Shown: positions 1 to 8,647, counted from the first letter of the stretch. The stretch is DNA of 64,000 nt from Brenneria populi (GCF_036016195.1 NZ_JAYWTM010000001.1:984795-1048794); one strand, 5' to 3'. Notes: generated by a model not told the origin, from the letters alone. Program-made: numbers and translations.

Positions 1-872
1 CGGGTATGCTGTTCGATAAATTCAACGATCATGCCGGCGATATCAATGCCGGTGGTGCTTTCGATGCCCTCCAACCCCGGAGAGGCGTTCACTTCCATTA
101 CTAAAGGTCCGCGATCGGCGCGCAGGATATCCACTCCCGCGACGTTCAGTCCCAATGTTTTCGTGGCCTTAAGGGCAATGGCCCGCTCGCGGGCGGTAAT
201 TTGCACCTTGCCTGCCGATCCGCCGCGGTGCAGATTGGAGCGGAACTCCCCGGCCTTGGCCTGGCGTTCGATGGCCGCCACAACCCGGTTGCCGATCACC
301 AGACAGCGGATATCCCGCCCCTGCGCCTCCCGAACGTACTCCTGCACCAGAATATGGGCATTCAGCCCGCGAAAGGCGTCGATAACGCTCTCCGCGGCCT
401 GACGGGTTTCCGCCAGCACAACGCCGATCCCCTGCGTGCCTTCCACCAGCTTAACCACCAGCGGCGCCCCGCCGACCATATCTATCAGGTCGCTGGTATC
501 GTCCGGCGAATGGGCGAAGCCGGTAACCGGGAGATCGATTCCGGCGCTGGCCAGGAGCTGAAGCGAATGCAGTTTGTCGCGGGCGTGGATAACCGCCACG
601 GCGTTGTTCAGCGGAAAACTCCCCAGCATTTCAAACTGGCGCAGCACCGCCGTACCATAAAACGTAATTTGCGAACCAATGCGCGGAATAACCGCGTCGT
701 ATTTCACCAGCCGGCGCCCCTGATAATGCACCGACGGCGCCGCCGGATTGATATTCATGTAGCAGGAGAGCGGATCGATAATATCAATTCGATGTTTGCG
801 CTCCTCCGCCGCTTCACGCAGACGTCTGCAGGAATATAACGAGCCATCACGAGACAGAATCGCAATCTTCAT
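1..872 (-). CDS. rimK: Ribosomal protein S6--L-glutamate ligase RimK (C-terminus cut by window edge)
   Basis: ATP-grasp ligase that adds glutamates to the C-terminus of ribosomal protein S6. About 290 codons are visible of a family length near 300, so only the last residues are outside the window. The start is the ATG at 870-872, giving MKIAILSRDG, the normal RimK N-terminus. Recognisable segments on the minus strand are the N-terminal DIIDPLSCYMNINP stretch, the ATP-grasp stretch PLVVKLVEGTQGIGV, and the metal/ATP-binding end with VMEVNASPGLEGIE. It lies downstream of nfsA in the same direction, as in E. coli, but here about 135 bp that look like a degraded intergenic repeat separate the two. 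In E. coli nfsA-rimK belongs to the SoxS/MarA-responsive operon; no operator was identified here. Confidence 0.95.
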   Translation of the reverse strand, partial: MKIAILSRDGSLYSCRRLREAAEERKHRIDIIDPLSCYMNINPAAPSVHYQGRRLVKYDAVIPRIGSQITFYGTAVLRQFEMLGSFPLNNAVAVIHARDKLHSLQLLASAGIDLPVTGFAHSPDDTSDLIDMVGGAPLVVKLVEGTQGIGVVLAETRQAAESVIDAFRGLNAHILVQEYVREAQGRDIRCLVIGNRVVAAIERQAKAGEFRSNLHRGGSAGKVQITARERAIALKATKTLGLNVAGVDILRADRGPLVMEVNASPGLEGIESTTGIDIAGMIVEFIEQHT

Positions 873-880
873 AAATGTCC

Positions 881-1005
881 TATACCCAATAGATTTATGG
901 CGGGCTCTCCTGCCCACCTCCGGGCAACGCCTTACGCGGTGAAAAACACGTCCGGCGTGTTCTGTTCGCCCTGCCGCCGGGGGGCGCAAAACAACGGCGA
1001 CGCGC
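881..1005. repeat. Degraded intergenic palindromic element between nfsA and rimK
   Basis: It begins with TATACCCAATAGATTT, the same terminus as the element ending near 3057 (read there on the minus strand). It then carries short GC-rich palindromes and a segment (aaaacacgtccggcgtgttc) resembling the hairpin module seen in the ERIC-like elements of this window. The right end is not definable by eye. The rimK ribosome-binding region lies just outside its left end. Confidence 0.4.
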
Positions 1006-1008
1006 GGA

Positions 1009-1728
1009 CTAACGCACCGCCCACCCTTGCCGGCGTAAGTAGTCCAACATAAACGGGCGCAGCTCCTTTTTCAGCGTGCGCTGTACATGTTCGCTCCAGC
1101 TATCGCGACGCTGCGTGGTTCGCTGTAGGTAGTACTCCACTATCCGCTGGTCATATTCGGCCAATTTTTCACCATCGAGCGGCCGGTAGGCGTTTTCATG
1201 TACGACGATTTCCGGCGGTAAACGCGGCTTCAACAGCGGATCGGCATCGGGGTAGCCCAGACAGAGACCGAACAACGGCAGCACCTGTTGCGGCAGTTTC
1301 AGCAAGGCGGTGACTTCCGCGATGTTGTTGCGGATCCCGCCGATAAACACGCCGCCCAACCCTAACGACTCTGCGGCGACCAGCGCGTTTTGCGCCATGA
1401 TGGCCGTATCCACGCAGCCGATCAGCAACTGTTCCGCCATTCCGGTTTCGGCCTGCGGAAAGATCTGCAGATGGCGGTGAAAATCCGCGCAGAACACCCA
1501 AAATTCCGCCGCTTGCGCCACATACTCCTGATCGCCGGAATAGTGGGCCAGCGCCTGCCGAATCGCCGGATCGGTAATGCGGATAATGGAGCTGCACTGC
1601 AAGAAACTGGAACTGGAGGCGCTTTGCGCCGCGGCGATAATCGCGCCGCGCTGTTCGTCCGTCAGCGTTTGCCGGGTAAAGGCGCGGATGGAACGGTGCT
1701 GTCGTAATAGATCGATGGTAGGCGTCAC
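1009..1728 (-). CDS. nfsA: Oxygen-insensitive NADPH nitroreductase NfsA
   Basis: Flavin-dependent cytoplasmic enzyme that reduces nitroaromatics and quinones by two electrons with NADPH. The product is 239 aa, against 240 in E. coli. The start chosen is GTG at 1726-1728, preceded by AAGGAT, giving VTPTIDLLRQHRSIRAFT; an in-frame extension to 1935 exists but adds 69 residues with no family counterpart. Conserved parts are HRSIRAFT (FMN phosphate site), SSSSFLQCSSIIRI, AQAAEFWVFCADFHRHL, the GLGGVFIGGIRNN loop, LPLFGLCLGYP and the C-terminal RPFMLDYLRRQGWA. It is divergent from grxA as in E. coli. The small ybjC gene that precedes nfsA in E. coli is missing. Confidence 0.95.
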   Translation of the reverse strand: MTPTIDLLRQHRSIRAFTRQTLTDEQRGAIIAAAQSASSSSFLQCSSIIRITDPAIRQALAHYSGDQEYVAQAAEFWVFCADFHRHLQIFPQAETGMAEQLLIGCVDTAIMAQNALVAAESLGLGGVFIGGIRNNIAEVTALLKLPQQVLPLFGLCLGYPDADPLLKPRLPPEIVVHENAYRPLDGEKLAEYDQRIVEYYLQRTTQRRDSWSEHVQRTLKKELRPFMLDYLRRQGWAVR

Positions 1729-2017
1729 GCTGGTATCCTTAAGACATTTAGGGTATGGCAATAAAAAAGTTATCATGCGCGGCGCTATTATATGCCAGCC
1801 GCTACGCCAGACCAATGTCCCGCAGCGCCGCGCCATATTGGGACAGAAGACGCCGCCACCGCAGCAGGCGAGGAATGGAAAGTATATGATAGATAAAATA
1901 AATTGCTGCGACAGGGAATGACGGCTTTTTTTCATATGCTAATGCGGGCATAGTAGCCGCATTCAATTCCGGCATTCGCCGACAATTTTAGAACATCCCA
2001 TTTTATAAGGAGCTTAC

Positions 2018-2284
2018 ATGTTTGCTGTTATTTTCGGACGTCCTGGTTGCCCATACTGCGTGCGCGCTAAAGAGCTGGCGGAAAAACTGGCCGAACAGCG
2101 CGACGACTTCCGCTTCCGCTATGTGGATATCCGCGCGGAAGGCATCACAAAAGAAGATCTGTCGAAAACGGTCGGCAAACCGGTTGAAACCGTGCCGCAG
2201 ATATTCCTCGATGAAAAACATATCGGCGGCTGTACGGATTTTGAGGCTTACGCGAAAGAAAATCTGAATTTGTTTCAAAAATAA
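2018..2284 (+). CDS. grxA: Glutaredoxin 1 GrxA
   Basis: Small glutathione-dependent dithiol oxidoreductase that reduces ribonucleotide reductase and mixed disulfides. The 88-aa product has the redox motif CPYC (residues 11-14), the cis-proline segment ETVPQIFL and the glutathione-binding segment HIGGCTDFEAY, all typical of GrxA (about 85 aa). The start ATG follows a strong ribosome-binding site (AAGGAG at 2008-2013). It is divergent from nfsA and convergent with ybjM, the E. coli arrangement. E. coli grxA is OxyR-regulated; I could not assign an OxyR site with confidence. Confidence 0.97.
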   Translation: MFAVIFGRPGCPYCVRAKELAEKLAEQRDDFRFRYVDIRAEGITKEDLSKTVGKPVETVPQIFLDEKHIGGCTDFEAYAKENLNLFQK

Positions 2285-2347
2285 CCGGCATAAGAGAAAA
2301 AAGGCGCGATACGCGTCTTTTTATCTTTCTCAACGCGCGCCGGCCGC

Positions 2348-2719
2348 TTAGTGAAAATAACGCCGGTAGGTGGCATGAAAACATAGCATGCCCAACGCGC
2401 CCAGCACGCTCCAGAACACCGCGCTCGATATATAAGCCAGTTCTTGCCAGAAAGAGTGATTAGGGGCGCGGCCGAAATGCAATATAAGCAGGCACACCGG
2501 CATCGCGATTAGCGCGCCAATCAATGGATACAGCAGCCGACCGCGCGCGGACAAACAGCTCGCCGCCACGCCGGGCAATAAAAACAGCAGCATCCCGGGG
2601 TCGCCGCGCAGCCCATCGTCAGTGACCACATCAGGCACGTTCATCTTCTGGCTCAAAAAGACCACGGTAAACAATAAAAAACAGCAGGCCGCACCCATCC
2701 AGCCTTTATCGTTCGCCAT
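2348..2719 (-). CDS. ybjM: Inner membrane protein YbjM
   Basis: A 123-aa protein of unknown function that matches E. coli YbjM (about 125 aa) in sequence and position. The start ATG at 2717-2719 is preceded by AGAGGAAACGT; upstream in-frame codons to 2866 look non-native. Hydrophobic segments lie at about residues 5-22 (WMGAACCFLLFTVVFL), 40-55 (GMLLFLLPGVAASCL), 65-82 (LIGALIAMPVCLLILHF) and 92-113 (SFWQELAYISSAVFWSVLGALG), so it is a small four-helix membrane protein. The conserved FWQELA segment supports the assignment. Confidence 0.85.
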   Translation of the reverse strand: MANDKGWMGAACCFLLFTVVFLSQKMNVPDVVTDDGLRGDPGMLLFLLPGVAASCLSARGRLLYPLIGALIAMPVCLLILHFGRAPNHSFWQELAYISSAVFWSVLGALGMLCFHATYRRYFH

Positions 2720-2901
2720 ACGTTTCCTCTCTTGATACGCCGTCCGCTTCTCTATCCGCCGCGGTCTTCCCGATAACCTGCACGGCGCGCCCCGCGCATT
2801 CCCTGACGATAGCGCCGGGATGCGTTCGGTTTGCGCCTGAAACCCGATGGATTCCAAGTCCGACACGGTAAATATGAATGGCTGAATATCCCTGATATGA
2901 C

Positions 2902-3057
2902 ATATACCCGTTATTTTTCAATCTATTGCTGCGTTGTCTTAGCGACTCGCTTGCCGCGTGATTCGGCCTGATGGCCTCCCCTTTCAGGGTCAGCGTAAGC
3001 GCCGTTTAAAAACGCGTTGGCGTTTTTGTCCCGCATCACGAAATCTATTGGGTATAA
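2902..3057. repeat. ERIC-like intergenic element with variant ends
   Basis: A 156-bp element between ybjM and ybjL bounded by TATACCC and GGGTATA. Read on the minus strand it runs from TATACCCAATAGATTTCG through the module gacaaaaacgccaacgcg, cggcgcttacgctgaccc and gaggccatcaggccgaat. This order matches the left halves of the elements at 26237 and 47195. The outer ends carry AATAGATT instead of the ERIC-type AAATAATTCGAG, so it is a related but distinct end type. The remaining about 245 bp up to ybjL is AT-rich leader in which I see no gene. Confidence 0.6.
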
Positions 3058-3302
3058 AATGAGGCATCGCCGCTATTTATTCAGCGAATACTGGTTGTAA
3101 GACCAACAAACATCTAGAATAGCGACGCCGCAATAATTGCGATGAACAATTTGTACAGCATAAATTATACTGTCGTTCATGCTGATTCCTTTTAGCCGAC
3201 GGTTATTTATGATGTCAGCGGAATCTGTGTAGCCAATGGCTAAATCTAGCTTTTATAATCATTTATATCAAGCACTTACTGGTAAATAACAAGTTACATC
3301 CC

Positions 3303-4991
3303 ATGAATATAAACGTCGCTGATTTGTTAAACGGGAATTACATTCTGCTGTTATTCGTGGTTCTTTCATTAGGACTTTGCCTTGGGAAGTTACGCCTGGG
3401 ACCGGTACAACTCGGTAATTCTATTGGTGTTTTAGTTGTATCGTTATTACTCGGCCAGCAGCATTTCTCGATTAATACCGAAGCGCTCAATCTCGGTTTT
3501 ATGCTGTTTATTTTTTGCGTCGGCGTTGAAGCCGGCCCCAATTTCTTTTCCATTTTTTTCCGCGACGGCAAAAATTATCTCATGCTCGCATTGGTCATGG
3601 TTGTCAGCGCCATGCTGCTGGCGCTGGGATTAGGGAAGTTATTCGGCTGGGGGATCGGGCTGACCGCCGGTATGCTGGCGGGCGCCATGACCTCTACGCC
3701 GGTATTGGTCGGCGCCGGCGACACCTTGCGAACCCTGTCCGGCCTCGGCGCGCAAATAGGCATTGAGCAGGATAACTTAAGCCTGGGCTATGCGCTCACC
3801 TACCTTGTCGGCCTGGTCAGCCTGATCTTCGGCGCGCGCTATCTTCCCAAATTACAACATCAGGACTTACCGACCAGCGCGCAGCAGATCGCCCGCGAAC
3901 GCGGGCTTGATACCGACAGCCAGCGAAAAGTATACCTGCCGGTTATTCGCGCCTACCGCGTCGGTCCTGAGCTGGTCGCCTGGGCGGATGGGAAAAACCT
4001 GCGCGAGCTGGGCATTTATCGCCAAACCGGCTGCTATATCGAACGCATCCGCCGCAATGGCATTTTGGCCAATCCCGATGGCGACGCCGTACTGCAGCTC
4101 GGCGATGAAATTTCCCTGGTGGGCTACCCCGACGCCCACGCCCGCCTTAACCCCAACTTCCGCGACGGAAAAGAGGTGTTCGATCGCGACCTGTTGGATA
4201 TGCGCATCGTCACCGAAGAGATCGTGGTGAAAAACCACAATGCGGTCGGTAAACGCCTCAGCCAGCTGAAACTTACCGATCACGGCTGTTTTCTTAACCG
4301 CATCATTCGCAGCCAGATTGAAATGCCGATCGATGACGGCGTCGTGCTGAATAAAGGGGATGTGCTACAGGTAAGCGGCGACGCGCGGCGGGTAAAAAGC
4401 ATTGCCGACAGAATCGGGTTTATCTCTATTCACAGCCAGGTGACCGACCTGCTGGCCTTCTGCGCGTTTTTCATCATCGGCATCATGGTCGGCCTGATCA
4501 CCATCCAGTTCAGCACCTTCACGTTTGGCATCGGCAACGCCGCCGGTCTCTTGTTCTCCGGTATCATGCTCGGCTTTCTGCGCGCCAACCACCCCACCTT
4601 CGGCTACATACCGCAGGGGGCGCTGAACATGGTAAAAGAGTTTGGCCTGATGGTGTTTATGGCCGGCGTCGGCTTAAGCGCGGGCGGCAGTATCGGCCGC
4701 AGTTTCGGCGAGATAGGGGCGCAAATGCTGGTATCGGGATTAATCGTCAGCCTGGTGCCGGTGGTTATCTGCTTCCTGTTCGGCGCCTACGTGCTGCGCA
4801 TGAACCGCGCCCTGCTGTTCGGCGCCATGATGGGGGCCAGAACCTGCGCCCCAGCGATGGAAATCATCAGCGATACCGCCCGCAGCAACATCCCGGCGTT
4901 GGGATATGCCGGCACCTATGCCATTGCTAACGTGTTGCTGACGCTTGCCGGCTCGCTGATCATTATTATTTGGCCCGAATTACCGGGATAA
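3303..4991 (+). CDS. ybjL: Putative transporter YbjL (AspT/YidE family, two RCK_C domains)
   Basis: Predicted 562-aa inner-membrane antiporter of the AspT/YidE/YbjL family; the substrate is unproven. The layout is typical: an N-terminal membrane block (about 10-180) with GFMLFIFCVGVEAGPNFF and GAMTSTPVLVGAGDTL, a cytoplasmic middle with two TrkA/RCK_C-like domains (about 208-375, including RQTGCYIERIRRNG), and a C-terminal membrane block (about 385-560) with FGLMVFMAGVGLSAGG and MMGARTCAPAMEII. Length and sequence agree with E. coli YbjL nearly end to end. The ribosome-binding site is weak (caagttacatccc before ATG). A Rho-independent terminator follows at 5101. Confidence 0.95.
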   Translation: MNINVADLLNGNYILLLFVVLSLGLCLGKLRLGPVQLGNSIGVLVVSLLLGQQHFSINTEALNLGFMLFIFCVGVEAGPNFFSIFFRDGKNYLMLALVMVVSAMLLALGLGKLFGWGIGLTAGMLAGAMTSTPVLVGAGDTLRTLSGLGAQIGIEQDNLSLGYALTYLVGLVSLIFGARYLPKLQHQDLPTSAQQIARERGLDTDSQRKVYLPVIRAYRVGPELVAWADGKNLRELGIYRQTGCYIERIRRNGILANPDGDAVLQLGDEISLVGYPDAHARLNPNFRDGKEVFDRDLLDMRIVTEEIVVKNHNAVGKRLSQLKLTDHGCFLNRIIRSQIEMPIDDGVVLNKGDVLQVSGDARRVKSIADRIGFISIHSQVTDLLAFCAFFIIGIMVGLITIQFSTFTFGIGNAAGLLFSGIMLGFLRANHPTFGYIPQGALNMVKEFGLMVFMAGVGLSAGGSIGRSFGEIGAQMLVSGLIVSLVPVVICFLFGAYVLRMNRALLFGAMMGARTCAPAMEIISDTARSNIPALGYAGTYAIANVLLTLAGSLIIIIWPELPG

Positions 4992-5100
4992 TGAGAAAGT
5001 ATAAAAAATTGTCAATATTTCTGACGATGGCAGAACTTTTCATTGGGGCCAGAGTCTGAATTATTGCCACTGCTTTTCTTTGTTATCCCCATATTGAGGA

Positions 5101-5150
5101 GCCCGTCGTTCCCGCCTTTCAGGTTCAAGAACGATGGGCCTTTTCTTTTT
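5101..5150 (+). terminator. Rho-independent terminator after ybjL
   Basis: GCCCGTCGTTC and GAACGATGGGC form an 11-bp stem with one G-U pair, followed directly by CTTTTCTTTTT. It lies 110 bp beyond the ybjL stop and just before the 3' end of deoX on the opposite strand. Confidence 0.85.
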
Positions 5151-5169
5151 GCCTCTCCGCCCAAAACCC

Positions 5170-6183
5170 TTAGGCCAGTCCGGTTTCCACATGAAAATGC
5201 CGCGTCTCTCCGGCCGCCATTTCAATTAAGGCGCCGGCGCGGCGCGCGGCCTGATGCCCCTCTGGGCGACAGGTCGCCGGCAATGCGAAAGCGGCTACTT
5301 TTTGATCGCCGTTATACAAAATCCAGCGGGTCGCATAATTCAGTTGCGCGGTGGAAAAACGGGTAACGAAACGGTGCCCCTGCGGCGCATGCATGCTGAA
5401 CTCCGCCTGCCGCGCATACTGGGAGAGGTTATCGGCGAAAAAAACGATTTCAGGATCGTAAAACTCGGGTTCGTCCAGCGCATTGAAATTTTCCGGCGCC
5501 TGCGCCAGTCTCTCGGTATAGTTCAGCCATTGCGGCGTGGGATGCACATGTCCCGGGATAGAGCTGCGCAAGGCGAAAGCGCGCTCGGGGATATTCTGGC
5601 TAAACGTCGCCCCGGCGACATAGGCGTAGTTCATATGGCACATATACTGCAACGGCATTGGCGCGCTCGCCAGGTTCGTTACCGTCATATCAATGCCCAG
5701 CAGCGTGCTGTCCGCCGCGATGGTCACCGCCGGCGCCGCCCGGTAATGGTGGCCGAATCCCTTCACATACTCATAGCTCCCCGTCAGCGCCAGGGTGTTA
5801 TCGCCAAGCACCAGACGCGCGTCGTCCATTGGCGCGCAGGCCATTTCGCCGTGCAACGGATGGCGATCGTCCTCGGCGGGACACCCATTGCTCAACAGGC
5901 CGGAATGAAAGGCAAAGCAGCCATAGGTGTCGATAATCGTGCTGCCGGGTTTCGGCTCGGTAAACGGATTGCTCATCGTCAGAGAGTGGCCGTCGAATTC
6001 GGCGTCCCAAATCATCTGCCCGTAGAACGGCAATACGATGGCATACCCGCGCGCATTCTGTAATTTGATGGCCTCAATTCCTGATGCATAGCGAAAAGCG
6101 GTTGCCGAAAAATGTTCGTTTTCCAGCAATATTCGCGGCAGTTCCGTAAACATCGAACGCGATAAATGAATTTGCGTACTCAT
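5170..6183 (-). CDS. deoX: DeoX-like protein, aldose-1-epimerase/galactose-mutarotase fold (DUF4432 type)
   Basis: A 337-aa protein, last gene of the minus-strand deoK-deoP-deoX operon (22 bp after deoP). The sequence resembles the DUF4432/aldose-epimerase-like group: GYAIVLPFYGQMIWDAEFDG, HSGLLSNGCPAEDDRHPLHGEM (the usual HG...HGE region of mutarotase-like proteins), MCHMNYAYVAGATF and PEIVFFADNLS. By analogy with the Salmonella deoQKPX cluster, where deoX is the fourth gene, I infer that it interconverts sugar anomers or ring forms during deoxyribose use. That role is not demonstrated by the sequence. The start ATG at 6181-6183 follows GAAGGGAGGGAAATGT, a strong ribosome-binding site. Confidence 0.75.
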   Translation of the reverse strand: MSTQIHLSRSMFTELPRILLENEHFSATAFRYASGIEAIKLQNARGYAIVLPFYGQMIWDAEFDGHSLTMSNPFTEPKPGSTIIDTYGCFAFHSGLLSNGCPAEDDRHPLHGEMACAPMDDARLVLGDNTLALTGSYEYVKGFGHHYRAAPAVTIAADSTLLGIDMTVTNLASAPMPLQYMCHMNYAYVAGATFSQNIPERAFALRSSIPGHVHPTPQWLNYTERLAQAPENFNALDEPEFYDPEIVFFADNLSQYARQAEFSMHAPQGHRFVTRFSTAQLNYATRWILYNGDQKVAAFALPATCRPEGHQAARRAGALIEMAAGETRHFHVETGLA

Positions 6184-6205
6184 TACATTTCCCTCCCTTC
6201 AGGCG

Positions 6206-7537
6206 TCATTGCTGGTTACCGGCCGGCCGGCCGGCGGCCAGACGCTGTTTATTGCGCATTTCGCCCCAGAAATAGAAGCCGACATAGGCGAAGCACAGCA
6301 GCGACACGCCGAACGATTTCTGCATGGAGCCGAGATGATCGGAGACATATCCCTGAATAGCCGGCACCACCGCCGCGCCGACGATCGACATCACGATGAT
6401 GGCGCCGGCGACCTCGGTATATTTTTTATCGACGGTATCCAGCGTGCCGGCATAAATCGTCGCCCAGCACGGCCCGAACAATACGCTGACGAAAACGGCG
6501 GCATAGACGGCGGTAAAGCTCGGCACCATGACCACATAGGCCAGCGTCGCCACGCCCAAGGCCGAGTAGGCGATCAGCACCTTTTCGGCGCTGAAACGCG
6601 TCATCAGGAAATTGGCCACGAATTTCCCGATAAAGAAGCAGATGAAGCTATAAATCATGAAGTTAGAGGCGTCACGTTCGTTAGATGCCCCTAAGGTTAA
6701 TGCCAGCCGGATGGTGAAAGACCATACCGCGACCTGCATCCCGACATAGAGAAATTGCGCTGCGATGCCGCGCTTAAAATGGCTGTTGCCCGCCAGGTAG
6801 CGCAGGGTTTCGCCGAGCGACGGCAGCGGCTTCTTGTTGTGCCCCTCATCCTGCACCTTGCACGTTGGATAACGCGTCAGCAGGAACAGGAACAGGACGA
6901 CCAGCAGCACAAAAATCAAATACTTATAGGGTTCCAGCGTGTATTCCAGCATTTGCAGACGAAACGCGTGGATCTGATCCGGCGTCATGTTCGTCATCTG
7001 GCTTTCCAGGCTATCGCCCTCCTGGAATACCAGGTATTTGCCTAACACAATCCCCATGAGCGCGCCGACGGGATAAAACGTCTGGCTGATGTTCAGGCGC
7101 AGCGTGGCGTAGTCGCGATGACCAATCATCGAGCTATAGGTGTTCGCCGCCGTCTCCAGGAAACTTAGCCCAATGGCGATGGCGAAAATCGCCGCCAGAA
7201 ACATGGTATAGGTCGCCATGTGCGATGCCGGGTAAAACAGGCTGCACCCGACAATATAGAGCGTCAGGCCGATCAGAATGGCGATTTTATAACTGCTTTT
7301 GCGGATCACCACCGATGCCGGGATCGCAATCAAGAAATAGCCGCCGTAAAAGGCGCTCTGCACCAGCGCGCTGGCGAAATCGCTGAGCTCAAATACGCTT
7401 TTGAACTGCGTAATCAAAATATCGTTCAGACTGGCCGCGCATCCCCATAGCGGAAACAGACACGACAGCAAAATAAACTGAAACAGTGGCGTCTTATTCA
7501 GATAGCCATCCGGCATTTGGATTATGTCCTGACGCAT
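6206..7537 (-). CDS. deoP: Deoxyribose permease DeoP (FucP-type MFS symporter)
   Basis: A 443-aa major facilitator of the fucose/proton symporter branch with 12 predicted membrane segments. The N-terminus FILLSCLFPLWGCAASLNDILITQF is the FucP-type first helix with the N-D motif. ETAANTYSSMIGH and LRLNISQTFYPVGALMG are other family marks. It lies between deoK (14 bp upstream) and deoX (22 bp downstream), so one transcript is likely. The substrate 2-deoxy-D-ribose is inferred from the neighbouring kinase and aldolase and from the Salmonella deoP precedent. No frameshift or truncation is visible. Confidence 0.85.
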   Translation of the reverse strand: MRQDIIQMPDGYLNKTPLFQFILLSCLFPLWGCAASLNDILITQFKSVFELSDFASALVQSAFYGGYFLIAIPASVVIRKSSYKIAILIGLTLYIVGCSLFYPASHMATYTMFLAAIFAIAIGLSFLETAANTYSSMIGHRDYATLRLNISQTFYPVGALMGIVLGKYLVFQEGDSLESQMTNMTPDQIHAFRLQMLEYTLEPYKYLIFVLLVVLFLFLLTRYPTCKVQDEGHNKKPLPSLGETLRYLAGNSHFKRGIAAQFLYVGMQVAVWSFTIRLALTLGASNERDASNFMIYSFICFFIGKFVANFLMTRFSAEKVLIAYSALGVATLAYVVMVPSFTAVYAAVFVSVLFGPCWATIYAGTLDTVDKKYTEVAGAIIVMSIVGAAVVPAIQGYVSDHLGSMQKSFGVSLLCFAYVGFYFWGEMRNKQRLAAGRPAGNQQ

Positions 7538-7551
7538 GATGTTTTCCCCGG

Positions 7552-8481
7552 TTAGTTGGCGAGAGAATGACTGGCAAGAAAATCACGAAATTGCGCCGCA
7601 TCCGGGTAGGCGCGCTGAGTGCCCTTTCCCGTAACGCTATAGGCCGCAAAAGCAGAGGCATACTCCATCGCCCGTTTTATATTTCCATCCTTCACGAAGT
7701 AGTGCGCGAAGCAGCCGATAAAAGCATCGCCGGCGCCGCTGGTGTCAATGGCATGAACGCTGACCGGCTTAATATGCTCAACCCGTTCGCCCGTCATCCA
7801 TACCGAACCGCGATGCCCCATAGTGATAATCAGGTTCTTCAATCCCCTGGCCAGCAGCGAACGCCCGGCGCTGAAAATATTCTCTTCGCTATCAACCGGC
7901 ATGCCGGTCAGAATTTCCAGCTCGGTTTCGTTCGGCATAAAGAAATCACACTGGCAGGCATAGCCGATATCCAGCTCGCGGGAGGCTGGCGCCGGATTCA
8001 AAATGACCGGGATATGATGCCGGCGGGCAAAATCGATGGCGTAATAAACGGTTTCCAGCGGGATCTCCAACTGGAGGATGAATAACTTGCAGCGCGTAAG
8101 CGCTTCGGCCGCCGCGTCGATATCCCGGGGAGACAGATGATTATTCGCGCCCTTAATAATCAAAATCCGGTTCTGCGACGACTTATCGACGAAGATCGGC
8201 GCCACGCCGCTTGATACGCCGGGAACAGGCGTAACATACCGGGTGTCCACCGCAAAACTCTGCAGATTCCTGAGCGTATTGCCGGCAAAAAGATCGTCGC
8301 CGACCCGGCTGACCAGCATAACCGACGCCCCCAGCTTGGCGGCTGCGACCGCCTGATTCGCCCCTTTACCGCCGCAGCCTATTTTAAAATCCGGCGCTTC
8401 CAACGTTTCGCCGGTTTTAGGCATGTCGTCGATATAAGTGATGAGGTCCACCATATTTGAACCGATAACTGCAATATCCAT
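7552..8481 (-). CDS. deoK: Deoxyribokinase DeoK (PfkB/ribokinase family)
   Basis: A 309-aa sugar kinase predicted to phosphorylate 2-deoxy-D-ribose at C5, the substrate then going to DeoC. Ribokinase-family marks: N-terminal GSNMVDLITYID, the sugar-binding GGKGANQAVAAAKLGA near residue 37, NPAPAS, the PNETELEILTG segment, and the anion hole/catalytic DTSGAGDAFIGCF near residue 246 with the catalytic Asp. First gene of the minus-strand deoKPX operon; its start faces the operator-rich region shared with deoC. Ribokinase itself is the alternative, but the deoC, deoP and deoR neighbours favour deoxyribose. Confidence 0.88.
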   Translation of the reverse strand: MDIAVIGSNMVDLITYIDDMPKTGETLEAPDFKIGCGGKGANQAVAAAKLGASVMLVSRVGDDLFAGNTLRNLQSFAVDTRYVTPVPGVSSGVAPIFVDKSSQNRILIIKGANNHLSPRDIDAAAEALTRCKLFILQLEIPLETVYYAIDFARRHHIPVILNPAPASRELDIGYACQCDFFMPNETELEILTGMPVDSEENIFSAGRSLLARGLKNLIITMGHRGSVWMTGERVEHIKPVSVHAIDTSGAGDAFIGCFAHYFVKDGNIKRAMEYASAFAAYSVTGKGTQRAYPDAAQFRDFLASHSLAN

Positions 8482-8517
8482 AGCGCGTTTCCCCCAGATG
8501 GTTTTTTCATCATTTAA

Positions 8518-8533
8518 TGTTACATTAATAACA
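8518..8533. promoter_or_regulatory. DeoR-type operator 1 (TGTTA-N6-TAACA)
   Basis: TGTTACATTAATAACA has the half-sites and 16-bp length of the E. coli DeoR operator (TGTTAG...CTAACA). It lies 37 bp before the deoK start, where a repressor would block the deoKPX promoter. Confidence 0.7.
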
Positions 8534-8548
8534 ATAACAATCGATTAA

Positions 8549-8564
8549 TGTTATTATTGTGACA
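8549..8564. promoter_or_regulatory. DeoR-type operator 2, imperfect
   Basis: TGTTATTATTGTGACA keeps the TGTTA half-site and has one change in the second half (TGACA for TAACA). It is 31 bp from operator 1, about three helical turns centre to centre. An overlapping dyad, AATAACA-N9-TGTTATT, occurs at 8535-8557, so the register of binding is uncertain. Confidence 0.45.
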
Positions 8565-8631
8565 AAGATCGCAGAGGAAAAGCGATTGATTGCGCATAAA
8601 GAAACAAATAAGATTGATGATACAGTTTAAA

Positions 8632-8647
8632 TGTTATAATCATAACA
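8632..8647. promoter_or_regulatory. DeoR-type operator 3 (deoC side)
   Basis: TGTTATAATCATAACA is a near-perfect 16-bp palindrome of the DeoR type, 34 bp before the deoC ATG. It also contains TATAAT, so the operator overlaps a plausible -10 element for deoC. Together with operator 1 it gives one site for each divergent promoter. Confidence 0.7.

Noticed and set aside
31..839. Plus-strand open frames opposite rimK (123 and 212 codons)
   Set aside because: They are antisense to a clear rimK coding frame; GC-rich codon use leaves such shadow frames open.
1729..1935. Extension of nfsA by 69 residues to a start at 1935
   Set aside because: The extra residues have no family counterpart and the GTG at 1728 has a ribosome-binding site and the known N-terminus.
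1745..2017. A ybjC gene between nfsA and grxA, and an OxyR site before grxA
   Set aside because: No frame resembling YbjC is present. ATAG-like fragments near 1889 do not form a convincing OxyR site.
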